This document shows, piece after piece, positions 36,303-44,421 of a stretch of 64,000 nt of DNA (within the stretch, counting starts at the first letter, position 1; the number at the start of each line of letters is the position of its first letter). Source of the DNA: Putridiphycobacter roseus. GTDB taxonomy: Bacteria > Bacteroidota > Bacteroidia > Flavobacteriales_D > Crocinitomicaceae. The notes under the pieces were generated by a model. That model searched no databases. It was given only the letters and a program-made list of their open reading frames with translations, and had not been told where the DNA came from. The stretch is taken from assembly GCF_003234935.1 (NCBI RefSeq), contig NZ_QKSB01000002.1:496001-560000 (forward strand), read 5' to 3'. The position numbers and the translations under genes were made by a program.

Positions 36303-37112
36303 CTATACCGCCACATTATGCTCTCTTAAAGCATCATTCAATGAAGTCTTTTTATTAGTACTCTCTTTTCTTGTCCCAATAATTAAAGCACAAGGCACAT
36401 TGTACGAACCTGCTGGAAATTCTTTGGCGTATGAACCAGGTATTACTACTGATCTCGGTGGCACAAAACCTTTTGTCTCCACTGGTTTATCTCCAGTAAC
36501 ATCAATAATTTTTGTCGACATGGTCAATACAACATTGGCACCTAAAACGGCCTCTTTACCGACTCTCACCCCTTCCACAACAATACATCTTGAACCAATA
36601 AAAGCATTGTCTTCAATGATTACTGGTGCAGCTTGTAATGGCTCTAATACACCACCAATTCCAACACCACCACTCAAGTGAACGTTCTTACCAATTTGTG
36701 CACATGAACCAACTGTTGCCCATGTATCCACCATAGTACCTTCATCCACATAAGCACCAATATTTACATAACTCGGCATCATAATCACACCCCTAGAGAT
36801 GTAAGCACCATATCTTGCAACGGCATGAGGAACTACGCGAATACCCTTTTCTTTATAACCTGTTTTTAAAGCCATTTTATCGTGAAACTCAAAAGGACCT
36901 ACTTCAATGGTTTCCATTTGACGAATTGGGAAATACATTACCACAGCTTTCTTCACCCATTCGTTGACTTGCCATTCACCGTTTTCTAAAGGTTCTGCAA
37001 CCCTTAATTCTCCTGCATCAATTGCAGCTATAACGGCATCAATCGTATCTCTTACTTCTTTATTGTCTAACAAACTACGATCGTCCCAGGCCTTTTCAAT
37101 AATTTCTCTCAT
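36303..37112 (-). CDS. dapD: 2,3,4,5-tetrahydropyridine-2,6-dicarboxylate N-succinyltransferase
   Basis: A 269-aa left-handed beta-helix acyltransferase. The N-terminal helical domain (IEKAWDDRSLLDNKEVRDTI) and hexapeptide repeat core (GRGVIMMPSYVNIGAYVDEG style, here SRGVIMMPSYVNIGAYVDEG; VGSCAQIGKNVHLSGGVGIG; GVRVGKEAVLGANVVLT) match DapD over its whole length. It succinylates tetrahydrodipicolinate in the lysine/diaminopimelate pathway, in the cytoplasm. The promoter is the minus-strand element of the 37182-37215 region. Confidence 0.97.
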   Translation of the reverse strand: MREIIEKAWDDRSLLDNKEVRDTIDAVIAAIDAGELRVAEPLENGEWQVNEWVKKAVVMYFPIRQMETIEVGPFEFHDKMALKTGYKEKGIRVVPHAVARYGAYISRGVIMMPSYVNIGAYVDEGTMVDTWATVGSCAQIGKNVHLSGGVGIGGVLEPLQAAPVIIEDNAFIGSRCIVVEGVRVGKEAVLGANVVLTMSTKIIDVTGDKPVETKGFVPPRSVVIPGSYAKEFPAGSYNVPCALIIGTRKESTNKKTSLNDALREHNVAV

Positions 37113-37181
37113 GCTTTATTTTTTATTCCTTTAAATTTTTAAGGATTGACTATTTTTATTTTTTCCAGATTTAATGGTCAA

Positions 37182-37215
37182 CAAATATAAGGGTTTATTT
37201 ATTTTTGTAAACAAA
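37182..37215. promoter_or_regulatory. Divergent promoter region of dapD and ybaB
   Basis: On the minus strand, TATATTTG (37182-37189) with TTTG 22 bases upstream (37212-37215) serves dapD. On the plus strand, TATTTTTG (37200-37207) precedes ybaB by 17 bases. The two -7 boxes are only 10 bases apart, and the ybaB -7 lies within the dapD spacer, so the promoters should compete for polymerase. Confidence 0.65.
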
Positions 37216-37224
37216 AACGAGACT

Positions 37225-37515
37225 ATGTTCGGAAAAGGAATGATGAAAAAGTTGGAGCAAATGCAACAACAAGTGGAAGAGACAAAATCAAGATTAGACA
37301 ATGTAAAATTGATTGGTGAAGCCATGGAAGGTAAAGTACGCGTTGAAGTAAACGGAAATGGTGTAATTACTGACATTACAGCAAAGGACGACTTGCCAAA
37401 AGAGGAGTTAATCGACTTAATTATGGTGGCTGCTAATCGTGCTTTAGACCAAGCAAACAGAACAAAAGAAATGGAAATGGCACAATCTGCCAAAGGAATT
37501 ATCCCAGGAATGTAA
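37225..37515 (+). CDS. ybaB: YbaB/EbfC family nucleoid-associated protein
   Basis: A 96-aa protein. The start is the ATG at 37225 (MFGKGMMKKLEQMQQQ); a frame extension from 37174 overlaps the promoter and has no homology. The methionine/glutamine-rich N-terminal helix and VRVEVNGNGVITDITAKDDL are the YbaB signature. These small dimers bind DNA. It overlaps the next gene by one base (TAATG). Confidence 0.92.
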   Translation: MFGKGMMKKLEQMQQQVEETKSRLDNVKLIGEAMEGKVRVEVNGNGVITDITAKDDLPKEELIDLIMVAANRALDQANRTKEMEMAQSAKGIIPGM

Positions 37516-38300
37516 TGGAAATATTCGACTATTTTGTATTAGTAATAGTCGCCTTTTCGGCCAGTTGGCTTACTTTTTTTTCAGGATTTGGGCTGGGAAC
37601 TTTAATGACACCAGTATTTTTCTTTTTGTTAAAGGATTTAACCATGGCCATTGCGGCTACTGCCATTGTCCACCTGACAAATAATATTTTCAAGTTCATT
37701 TTAATGAAAAAAAGTGTCAACTGGCAAATTGTTATTCCCTTTGGGCTGGCCGCCATTCCCGCGGCTGTCCTCGGTGCTTATTTAACCAGCCATTTTACAG
37801 ACGTGACACTTTATAATTATCACCTTGGGGATGGTAGTTATGACATACAACTCATCAATTTAATTTTCGGCATTATTTTAATCGGCTTTGCTTTAATTGA
37901 ATTAATTCCCAAATGGTCGATTGTATTTGCCAAACAAAGCTTGTGGCTGGGTGGTGCAATATCTGGTTTCTTTGGCGGACTATCTGGACACCAAGGTGCA
38001 TTGCGTACCGCTTTTTTAATCCGTTACAAACTGAGCAAAGAAGCCTTTATCGCTTCCGGTATTGTTATCGCCTTAATTATTGACTTGGCCAGAACTCCAA
38101 TTTATTTTACCAATTTTGAATTAAACGGATTGAAAGATCAATGGCTCATCATAGTCATTGCTATTGGCAGTGCAATTACTGGTGCTATTATTGGAAAAAT
38201 TTTCTTAAAAAAGGTTGCTTTTAACCTATTAACCATCCTTATTTCAATCGGGATGATTATATTTGGTTTAGCCCTGATTGGAGGATTTTTAGAAAAATGA
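37515..38300 (+). CDS. TauE/SafE family permease
   Basis: A 261-aa membrane protein with about eight helices in two repeated halves. The family motif appears as FSGFGLGTLMTPVFFFL in the first half and GGAISGFFGGLSGHQGALRT in the second, as in the sulfite/sulfoacetate exporter (TSUP) family. It probably exports or imports a small organosulfur anion across the inner membrane. It overlaps ybaB by one base and the next gene by four, so the three form one operon. Confidence 0.87.
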   Translation: MEIFDYFVLVIVAFSASWLTFFSGFGLGTLMTPVFFFLLKDLTMAIAATAIVHLTNNIFKFILMKKSVNWQIVIPFGLAAIPAAVLGAYLTSHFTDVTLYNYHLGDGSYDIQLINLIFGIILIGFALIELIPKWSIVFAKQSLWLGGAISGFFGGLSGHQGALRTAFLIRYKLSKEAFIASGIVIALIIDLARTPIYFTNFELNGLKDQWLIIVIAIGSAITGAIIGKIFLKKVAFNLLTILISIGMIIFGLALIGGFLEK

Positions 38301-38848
38301 TGAAAGCAGAATTAAGAGAAAAATATAAGCAACTGCGCAAAGCATTGAACAACACCGAAAGAGCAGAATTATCGGAAAAGATATACCAGCATTTTGTGTC
38401 TCATTTCGACTTTACGCACGACGATATCAGTATCTTTATTCCCATTGATCGCTTTCAAGAAGTAAACACATGGTTATTCATTAAGGAATATCCTGCAAGA
38501 TTTTATTTACCCATTGTTAAACCAGAAGGATTGAAACATGTTCAATATGAATCCATGGAACAATTAAAAAAAACAAGCTGGGGGATTCTAGAACCTCAGT
38601 ATGGTTTAGAAGTCAATGAAGAAAAATTTGATGTCGTGATTGTACCCCTTTTGGCTTTCGACAAAGCTGGAAATCGCGTTGGGTATGGCAAGGGATTTTA
38701 CGACGGTTTTTTAAAAAATTGTGTCCCCAACTGTAAATTCATTGGGGTAAGCTACTTTCCTCCAGAAGAAAACCTCATAGAAACTATTCCAACCGACATT
38801 CGGCTTCATTATTGCATAACCCCTGATAAGGTTTATCATTTTAAATAA
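38297..38848 (+). CDS. 5-formyltetrahydrofolate cyclo-ligase
   Basis: A 183-aa cytosolic enzyme that converts 5-formyl-THF to 5,10-methenyl-THF with ATP. Family signatures are the N-terminal LREKYKQLRKALNN with R/K residues, VIVPLLAFDKAGNRVGYGKG and YDGFLK, the last two being the typical GxGGGYYD-like ATP/substrate loop in its Bacteroidota form. Length is normal. The start overlaps the TauE stop (ATGATGA region), showing translational coupling. Confidence 0.92.
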   Translation: MMKAELREKYKQLRKALNNTERAELSEKIYQHFVSHFDFTHDDISIFIPIDRFQEVNTWLFIKEYPARFYLPIVKPEGLKHVQYESMEQLKKTSWGILEPQYGLEVNEEKFDVVIVPLLAFDKAGNRVGYGKGFYDGFLKNCVPNCKFIGVSYFPPEENLIETIPTDIRLHYCITPDKVYHFK

Positions 38849-38906
38849 TTTTAAGGTGCATGTAAGGAATGCAAAATTTATTAGACCAAACTTTAGAACG
38901 CTAAAT

Positions 38907-38914
38907 TAACTTTG
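38907..38914 (+). promoter_or_regulatory. -7 element TAACTTTG placed 8 bases before the arsS ATG
   Basis: Exact TAnnTTTG match. With the usual distance to the transcription start (about 5-7 bases) the mRNA would begin at roughly 38920, only two or three bases before the ATG at 38923, so arsS would be translated from a leaderless or nearly leaderless transcript. Confidence 0.6.
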
Positions 38915-38922
38915 CCTATTTT

Positions 38923-39954
38923 ATGAGTAATATATTGACATTAGAAAAATGGACTGCAGCAAAACAAATTGACACACTTACACAATCGATTCCATTTGAA
39001 AAAGGCTTTATTAAAACCATGTCCGACCATGGGCACTTTCCTTTAAAGCCAAAGACATTAGAAATTTTACAAATTAATTTAGGTTACTTATGTAACTTAG
39101 AATGTACGCATTGTCACGTAGACGCCTCTCCTAGAAGGAAGGAAACTACCCCAATGGACATTTTAAATAAATGCTTGGCCGTAATCGACGAAACACCAAG
39201 TATCCATACGGTGGATTTAACCGGTGGAGCCCCTGAAATGAACCCTCATTTTAAATGGTTTATTGAAGAACTAGGCAGTAGAAATGTAGAGGTGTTGGTG
39301 AGAAGTAATCTGACCATTTTAGTGGAAGGAAAATTTAAAACGTATCCTGAGTTCTTAGCAAAGCACAAAGTAACTATCGTTTCTTCCTTACCTTGCTATA
39401 CCGAACAAAATACAGATGCACAAAGAGGGGATGGTGTTTTTAATAAATCGGTTAAAGCATTACAAATACTAAATGGTTTTGGCTATGGAATTGATCCAGA
39501 ATTAAAATTACACTTGGTATTTAACCCTGGTGGCGCTTCAATCGCACCAAGTCAAGCTAAATTAAAGCTAGATTATCAAAGAGAATTAAAGAACAATTAC
39601 AACATTGTTTTTAACGAATTATATACCATTACCAACTTACCCATCAGTCGGTTTTTAGAGTACTTGAGCAACGAAGGTATGCTAGAAGACTATGTGGTGT
39701 TATTGGCCAATAGCTTTAATCCTGCTACTGCCAACGAAGTAATGTGTACCAACACCTTATCAGTTGACTGGAATGGAAATTTATTTGATTGCGATTTTAA
39801 CCAAATATTAAAACTTCCCGTTGCGGTTAAAAATGCAAAAAACATCATGGATTTTGACAATGAAGAATTGAGCAAAAGAAACATTGTAGTCAACAACCAT
39901 TGCTTTGGTTGTACTGCAGGAGAAGGCTCTAGTTGTCAAGGTGCTTTAACATAA
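38923..39954 (+). CDS. arsS: Arsenosugar biosynthesis radical SAM protein ArsS
   Basis: A 343-aa radical-SAM enzyme. The 4Fe-4S motif CNLECTHCH lies in LQINLGYLCNLECTHCHVDA, followed by TVDLTGGAPEMNPHF (SAM-binding region). The C-terminal DUF3641 part has CTNTLSVDWNGNLFDCDFN and ends NNHCFGCTAGEGSSCQGALT, the ArsS signature. The enzyme transfers a deoxyadenosyl group to dimethylated arsenic on the way to arsenosugars. All C-terminal cysteines are TGT/TGC, so no selenocysteine is used. ArsM, which makes the substrate, is not in the window. It leads an operon with the rhodanese and TIGR04282 genes. Confidence 0.93.
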   Translation: MSNILTLEKWTAAKQIDTLTQSIPFEKGFIKTMSDHGHFPLKPKTLEILQINLGYLCNLECTHCHVDASPRRKETTPMDILNKCLAVIDETPSIHTVDLTGGAPEMNPHFKWFIEELGSRNVEVLVRSNLTILVEGKFKTYPEFLAKHKVTIVSSLPCYTEQNTDAQRGDGVFNKSVKALQILNGFGYGIDPELKLHLVFNPGGASIAPSQAKLKLDYQRELKNNYNIVFNELYTITNLPISRFLEYLSNEGMLEDYVVLLANSFNPATANEVMCTNTLSVDWNGNLFDCDFNQILKLPVAVKNAKNIMDFDNEELSKRNIVVNNHCFGCTAGEGSSCQGALT

Positions 39955-39959
39955 ACAAA

Positions 39960-40454
39960 ATGAAAATATTCTCCCTCCTATTACTGTTATTTATAGGATC
40001 TCTATCCTTTACCCAGGAAGAGTCTTTTGATGAAATGGTCAAGTCCTATTATAAAAATACGGTGCCATTAATTTACCCCAATCAATTGTATAAAAAAATG
40101 TTGAGTGGAGAGAAAATATATATTTTGGATGCACGTGAGGGCAAGGAATACGAAGTGTCTAGCATTCAAAACGCCATTCATGTCGGTTTTTTGGGATTCA
40201 ATACCCGCAAGGTAAGCGATTTCGATAAAAATAAAACCGTAATTGTGTATTGTACCATTGGAGCAAGGAGCGAAACTATTGGAGAGAAATTACAAAAGGA
40301 TGGTTTTAAGGATGTATACAACTTATACGGCGGACTCATTTATTGGAAAAACCAAGGTTATAAAGTCTACCATCAAAAAGATGAATCGAGTTTTGTACAC
40401 GTATATTCAAAAAAATGGGGCAAGTGGTTAACGGTAGGAAAACCTGTTTATTAA
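39960..40454 (+). CDS. Exported rhodanese-domain protein
   Basis: A 164-aa protein from the ATG at 39960; a start at 39933 lies inside arsS and lacks support. A signal peptide (IFSLLLLLFIGSLSFTQ) directs it to the periplasm. The rhodanese fold shows YILDAREGKEYEVSSIQNAI and the active-site loop VYCTIGARSE with the catalytic cysteine at residue 98, followed by GFKDVYNLYGGLIYWK. A loop of CTxGxR type is common in sulfurtransferases. It lies between arsS and the glycosyltransferase gene with gaps of 5 and 0 bases, which suggests a role linked to arsenic or sulfur chemistry in the envelope, unproven. Confidence 0.9.
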   Translation: MKIFSLLLLLFIGSLSFTQEESFDEMVKSYYKNTVPLIYPNQLYKKMLSGEKIYILDAREGKEYEVSSIQNAIHVGFLGFNTRKVSDFDKNKTVIVYCTIGARSETIGEKLQKDGFKDVYNLYGGLIYWKNQGYKVYHQKDESSFVHVYSKKWGKWLTVGKPVY

Positions 40455-41066
40455 ATGCAAAAGAATTTATTAATCGTATTTGCGAAAAACATCACCAAAG
40501 GAAAGGTAAAAACCCGCCTTGCTGCTAGCATTGGCAATGAAGGTGCTTTGGAAGTTTACAAAGCCTTATTTAACATTACAGAAAGAGCAAGTACGCAAGT
40601 TAAAAATGCCGATTTGCGCATTTATTTTTCTCACGAAATTTTAGCGGACACTTGGCCAAATGCCGATAAATATTTGCAATGCGAAGGCAATTTAGGCGAC
40701 AAAATGAAAGCCGCATTTTCACGTGGATTTGCTGATGGTTACACCAACATTATTGGCATTGGTGCCGACTTGGCAGACCTGACTGCAGGTCTCATTGAAG
40801 ACGCCTTTGAAAAACTCCAAGAAAAAGACTTTGTTTTTGGTCCGGCCGAAGATGGCGGCTATTACTTGGTAGGTACTTCCCAACCTCAGTTATATATTTT
40901 TGAAAACAAACCTTGGAGCACTGAAGCCTTACTAGACATTACCTTAAAAGAAATTAAAGCCAATCAACATTCTGTTACTACTTTGAAAACCCTAAATGAC
41001 ATTGATTATCTGGAGGATTTGCAAGCTTCTGTCTTGGCGGAGGAATTTAAGGGGTACTGGAGTTGA
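40455..41066 (+). CDS. TIGR04282 family arsenosugar biosynthesis glycosyltransferase
   Basis: A 203-aa soluble GT-A-fold protein. The signature N-terminus LIVFAKNITKGKVKTRLA is followed by GNLGDKMKAAFSRGF, IIGIGADLADLT and the DxD-like FGPAEDGGYYLVG, all as in the DUF2064/TIGR04282 family. Members are encoded near arsS and are proposed to attach or modify the sugar of arsenosugars. It begins directly after the rhodanese stop. It ends just before a terminator that also serves the convergent thioredoxin gene. Confidence 0.92.
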   Translation: MQKNLLIVFAKNITKGKVKTRLAASIGNEGALEVYKALFNITERASTQVKNADLRIYFSHEILADTWPNADKYLQCEGNLGDKMKAAFSRGFADGYTNIIGIGADLADLTAGLIEDAFEKLQEKDFVFGPAEDGGYYLVGTSQPQLYIFENKPWSTEALLDITLKEIKANQHSVTTLKTLNDIDYLEDLQASVLAEEFKGYWS

Positions 41067-41090
41067 AGAAAACAAGCTTCGTACATTATA

Positions 41091-41126
41091 AAAAAGCCAC
41101 TACAAATGAATGCAATGGCTTTTTTT
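41091..41126. terminator. Bidirectional terminator, copy 1 of 4 of a repeated hairpin
   Basis: Arms AAAAAGCCA/TGGCTTTTT with a loop containing TACAAATGAATGCA; A- and T-runs on both sides. It can end the arsenosugar operon (plus) and the thioredoxin gene (minus). Near-identical hairpins lie at 42541-42572, 44701-44736 and 46849-46884. Confidence 0.85.
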
Positions 41127-41177
41127 ACTATTCAGTTTTATAAACCATTCGCCTTATGTGAAAATTAAACTATTGTC

Positions 41178-42368
41178 TCATTCGTTAGCATAAAGTTTTG
41201 ATAAAAAATCAATAAGGTCTTTTCCTCTCAAATCTTTTGCAATAATTTTCCCTTGCTTATCAATTAAGTAGGTAGTTGGTAGTTTTTTAATAAAATAATC
41301 AACAAACACTTCAGAGTCTGGGTTTAAATCTGACATTTGAATCCAAGGCAATTCATCATCAATTACCGCTGCCTTCCACAATGATTCACTTTCATCACGT
41401 GAAACACTTAAAACTACTAAACCATCATCACGATACTTTTCATATAGTGGCTTAACAACATTTACATTTTCTGCCCGGCAAGGTTTGCACCAAGATGCCC
41501 AAAAATCAACTAACACATAATGACCTCGAAAGCTAGACAGACTGATCAATGTATTGTTTGTGTCAGGCAAGGTAATTTCAGGGGCAATTCCACCCAAAGG
41601 CAATGTTAAATATTGTAAATTGAACATATCACTAAACTGTGTGGTATAAATATGTTTAGGATTAGAGTTTTGATACCTTTTTACTAACTTATCAAACATC
41701 ACACTATCTTTTTTTACTGAGTAAAAATTAGTTGCTAGAATTGATGGAAGAAAAAACTCACTTGAATCAGAGAAGTTTTTATATCTTTTTCTTGCCTTTT
41801 CCATTATTTGAAAACCAATTGCTTTATATACTGTTAAGCTATCCTGAATAAGACCATAATTTTGGATTTTGGACAAGAGCCCATCAAGCGCAATCATCTC
41901 CATTTTTCTCAAATCACGGAATTTTGATAATTCTCTATTAACGGCATCTGCTTCCATAAACTTCGCCGATTTAGAGAAACTATTTATATCACCTTGAATA
42001 GTAAACTGGGCATCATTTGTTGGCACAAAAAAGACGAAATTTTGCTCGGATGCTTTCAAATTTAAAAAAGCACCATTAGGATATTGCTTTTTTTGAATCA
42101 CATTCAACCGATATAATGTGTTAGATTTTAATACAGTATTTTTTGACAAACTAAATTCCCCATTTGTACTCATCAAAAGACTATCGTACTGCATAAAAGC
42201 AGATGTCGTTAATGCTTTACCAATATTTTTCACTTCAATTAAATAGATGCGATCTACCCAGCTTTTATCTAATCCACTTAAAGTTACATTCAAGTCGAAA
42301 TTTCTAATAGTATCATTACTAAAAGCATTTAGAGAAAAAAAAAGAGATAATAAAATAATTACTTTCAT
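41178..42368 (-). CDS. TlpA-like thioredoxin-domain protein, copy 1
   Basis: A 396-aa exported protein: signal peptide (MKVIILLSLFFSLNAFS), N-terminal beta-rich domain (about 20-130, DUF4369-like: NFDLNVTLSGLDKSWVDRIY), helical linker (about 130-250) and C-terminal TlpA/AhpC domain with active site WCKPC in DFWASWCKPCRAENV and the cis-proline loop KKLPTTYLIDKQGK. It should act as a periplasmic thiol reductase. The second copy at 44787-45977 differs by a single residue (Met to Val after PWIQ), which implies very recent duplication or gene conversion. Confidence 0.88.
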   Translation of the reverse strand: MKVIILLSLFFSLNAFSNDTIRNFDLNVTLSGLDKSWVDRIYLIEVKNIGKALTTSAFMQYDSLLMSTNGEFSLSKNTVLKSNTLYRLNVIQKKQYPNGAFLNLKASEQNFVFFVPTNDAQFTIQGDINSFSKSAKFMEADAVNRELSKFRDLRKMEMIALDGLLSKIQNYGLIQDSLTVYKAIGFQIMEKARKRYKNFSDSSEFFLPSILATNFYSVKKDSVMFDKLVKRYQNSNPKHIYTTQFSDMFNLQYLTLPLGGIAPEITLPDTNNTLISLSSFRGHYVLVDFWASWCKPCRAENVNVVKPLYEKYRDDGLVVLSVSRDESESLWKAAVIDDELPWIQMSDLNPDSEVFVDYFIKKLPTTYLIDKQGKIIAKDLRGKDLIDFLSKLYANE

Positions 42369-42537
42369 TTGAGTTTAAATTAAATTATAGTGAAACAATT
42401 TATAGATTGATTAAGTATAAGTTAATCTACATCAAGGTTTTTCACATCAGTATTATACAACAATACTTAAAAAATAACACTTTTTCTAAAACAATTAAAA
42501 TTTGCCTTTAAATAGTTAAAATTTGGATGTTTTAAAG

Positions 42538-42575
42538 CTAAAAAAGCCATTACAAATGAATGCAATGGCTTTAAA
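42538..42575 (-). terminator. Terminator, copy 2 of 4, of the 287-aa barrel gene
   Basis: Same hairpin with arms AAAAAGCCATT/AATGGCTTT; the plus-strand T-run is lost but the minus strand keeps its T-tract, so it ends the minus-strand gene at 42593-43456. It is directly joined to the GGATGTTTTAAAGCTAAAA end of the adjacent repeat. Confidence 0.75.
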
Positions 42576-42592
42576 AAAACTATTCAGCTTTA

Positions 42593-43456
42593 TTAATTTT
42601 TACTTTTCCAAGGGTAGAACTGGAATTTTCGAGAGATTTGTAATTGAAAACCACTTCCTCTACTATACGTTTCATAATGATACGTCTTTAAAAGTGTCCC
42701 GTTTTCATACACTGTGAGTTTATCTCTTGTCGCTTGCAAAACATTAAAACCAACTGTATAATTTGCAGCACAGGAAAAAAGGTACTTGTTATTGTAATTT
42801 AAATCAGAAGATAGGCCAAAAGTTAAAAAAGTGGAAAGCTTTTTAATTGCATAAACTTCATGATTCCAATACATACTGATATCATCATAATTGGCAGCCT
42901 GTCCAGCTAATGAAAAACCAGATAAAGGGTTTATCCCATTATTTACGGTATAGGGCACATACTTCATTCCGGTGCCAAATACAAAATATGAATTTTGTAT
43001 ATTCAAGAGTGTACTTTCCCTATTCGTTTTTATTTTTTTAAAGTATAATAATTCAAATCGGTGATTGATTGTATTAAATGTGGTAGATGTTGTATTATTA
43101 ACCCCATAATCATTCGGAAAAGCTGCAGCACTACCAAATGTTGATAATTTAATTTTTGTTCCTGATTGATCTTGAGTCCAACCAACTTCTAACAAGTCAT
43201 CATTTTTAAAATTTACACCTACATTAACACCAAACGTAATCGACTTAGATGTTGAAAACACTGCAGACTTAACTTCTCCGTAGGGAATACTATTATAAGT
43301 CACACTATAATTATTGTTGAAAAATGAATTTGTTTGAGGCCGTTCACTCAAACTATTGTGGACTTTATTTTCAATTTTAGGTCTAAAATAGAAATTTTTC
43401 TGTGCAAAAGTTTGCACAGAAAAATTTATAACAAATATTAATATTATTGTTTTCAT
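42593..43456 (-). CDS. Exported beta-barrel-like hypothetical protein
   Basis: A 287-aa protein with a signal peptide (TIILIFVINFSVQTFAQ). The mature part has alternating beta strands (VKSAVFSTSKSITFGVNVGV, LLEVGWTQDQSGTKIKL, LSTFLTFGLSSDLNYNNK, AANYTVGFNVLQATRDKL) and ends in RGSGFQLQISRKFQFYPWKSKN. It looks like an outer-membrane barrel but no family is recognised. It starts 4 bases after the stop of the lipoprotein gene, so the two form an operon. It lies between the two copies of the 1.44-kb repeat. Confidence 0.7.
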   Translation of the reverse strand: MKTIILIFVINFSVQTFAQKNFYFRPKIENKVHNSLSERPQTNSFFNNNYSVTYNSIPYGEVKSAVFSTSKSITFGVNVGVNFKNDDLLEVGWTQDQSGTKIKLSTFGSAAAFPNDYGVNNTTSTTFNTINHRFELLYFKKIKTNRESTLLNIQNSYFVFGTGMKYVPYTVNNGINPLSGFSLAGQAANYDDISMYWNHEVYAIKKLSTFLTFGLSSDLNYNNKYLFSCAANYTVGFNVLQATRDKLTVYENGTLLKTYHYETYSRGSGFQLQISRKFQFYPWKSKN

Positions 43457-43460
43457 TTAC

Positions 43461-44366
43461 TTAGTAATTTACACTCGCACCAACCATGGTAGTTGTCGAT
43501 CCAGATACTTTGGTCTTTACATACATGTACCAACCGTGTAAATTTCTTACATTTTGATAATGATTATAATACTCCTTAGTAACTCCTGATACATTAATCG
43601 CATTAGTATTTCTTGTTTTAACTGATGATGAATTGCATGGCTTCCTTTCGCTCCAAACTTCTGTTCCACCAAATTGGATTTGAATTCCTGAACCGACTCC
43701 AAAGTCGTCGTTTGAATCAAACCCACCTTTTAATTCGAAAAACACTCCAAATCTATTAAATTTAACATCTGTTTGATACCACACACTTGTTGTTATATAC
43801 ATTTTATTAGAAGATTGTCCAAATCCGCCAACACCTCCACAAGACCTATCCAGCTCTGATTCAAACCCATTAAGCAAAAGATCAATTACATCATCTCCTG
43901 TTGAAAATTCTTTTATCTCCCGATTACTTTTGTTAACCAAAGATTGATAAGCATTATTAATACTTTCAGATAGGGCAAAAACTTTTTCTCCTACAAAATC
44001 AATTTGAATAAACCATTCGCCAACTTTAAGTATTTTATTTTTATCAAGCATTGCATCCATCAAGTCAGAATCCAATTCCGATTCTTCTCCTTTTAATTTA
44101 CCATAACTTAAAAAATCTAAACTTCTCAAATATAATGTTAATTCCTCAACATCATCACTCTCAACATCTTCAAGTAGTGCGTAATAAGAATCAATAGACT
44201 TGAATTCGATATAGCCATTGTTAAAGCTGATGGCCGAATACTTTTCATTAGAGTGATTATCAGTTACTATTTGATCAATTGGCTTCTCTACCTCCTCCTT
44301 CTCGCAAGAACTAAATCCAATTCCTACTAAGGCAAGGAATAATGTGCCATACATTACTTTTTTCAT
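43461..44366 (-). CDS. Unknown lipoprotein
   Basis: A 301-aa protein with a lipoprotein signal (GTLFLALVGIGFSSC, Cys21). The mature N-terminus is acidic (EKEEVEKPIDQIVTDNHSNE), followed by a helical segment (about 60-150) and, after DVIDLLLNGFESELDRSCGG, a C-terminal beta-rich domain (about 185-301) with KMYITTSVWYQTDVKFNRFG, GSGIQIQFGGTEVW and two further cysteines. I recognise no family. It is probably displayed at the outer membrane together with the barrel protein encoded just downstream. The plus-strand small-RNA candidate diverges from its promoter region. Confidence 0.72.
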   Translation of the reverse strand: MKKVMYGTLFLALVGIGFSSCEKEEVEKPIDQIVTDNHSNEKYSAISFNNGYIEFKSIDSYYALLEDVESDDVEELTLYLRSLDFLSYGKLKGEESELDSDLMDAMLDKNKILKVGEWFIQIDFVGEKVFALSESINNAYQSLVNKSNREIKEFSTGDDVIDLLLNGFESELDRSCGGVGGFGQSSNKMYITTSVWYQTDVKFNRFGVFFELKGGFDSNDDFGVGSGIQIQFGGTEVWSERKPCNSSSVKTRNTNAINVSGVTKEYYNHYQNVRNLHGWYMYVKTKVSGSTTTMVGASVNY

Positions 44367-44408
44367 ACTATTTATGTTTTTAAGTTATGCTCACATTTAT
44401 AAAACTTG

Positions 44409-44416
44409 TACCTTTG
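44409..44416 (+). promoter_or_regulatory. -7 element TACCTTTG of the candidate small RNA
   Basis: Exact TAnnTTTG match on the plus strand, with only a weak TTA-type -33. No plus-strand reading frame follows it before the terminator at 44496-44522. Confidence 0.55.
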
Positions 44417-44421
44417 CTGCA

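Larger units (their letters stand above)
41091..42531 (-). repeat. 1.44-kb direct repeat, copy 1
   Basis: Aligns without gaps over most of its length to 44700-46140 at a constant offset of 3609 bases; it covers the terminator, the whole 396-aa gene and ~160 bases of its upstream region. Only about a dozen base differences are visible, mostly in the upstream non-coding part. Confidence 0.93.

Noticed and set aside
38923..39954. ArsS as a selenoprotein
   Set aside because: Some family members use UGA for Sec; here all conserved C-terminal cysteines are TGT/TGC and the frame is open to its TAA.
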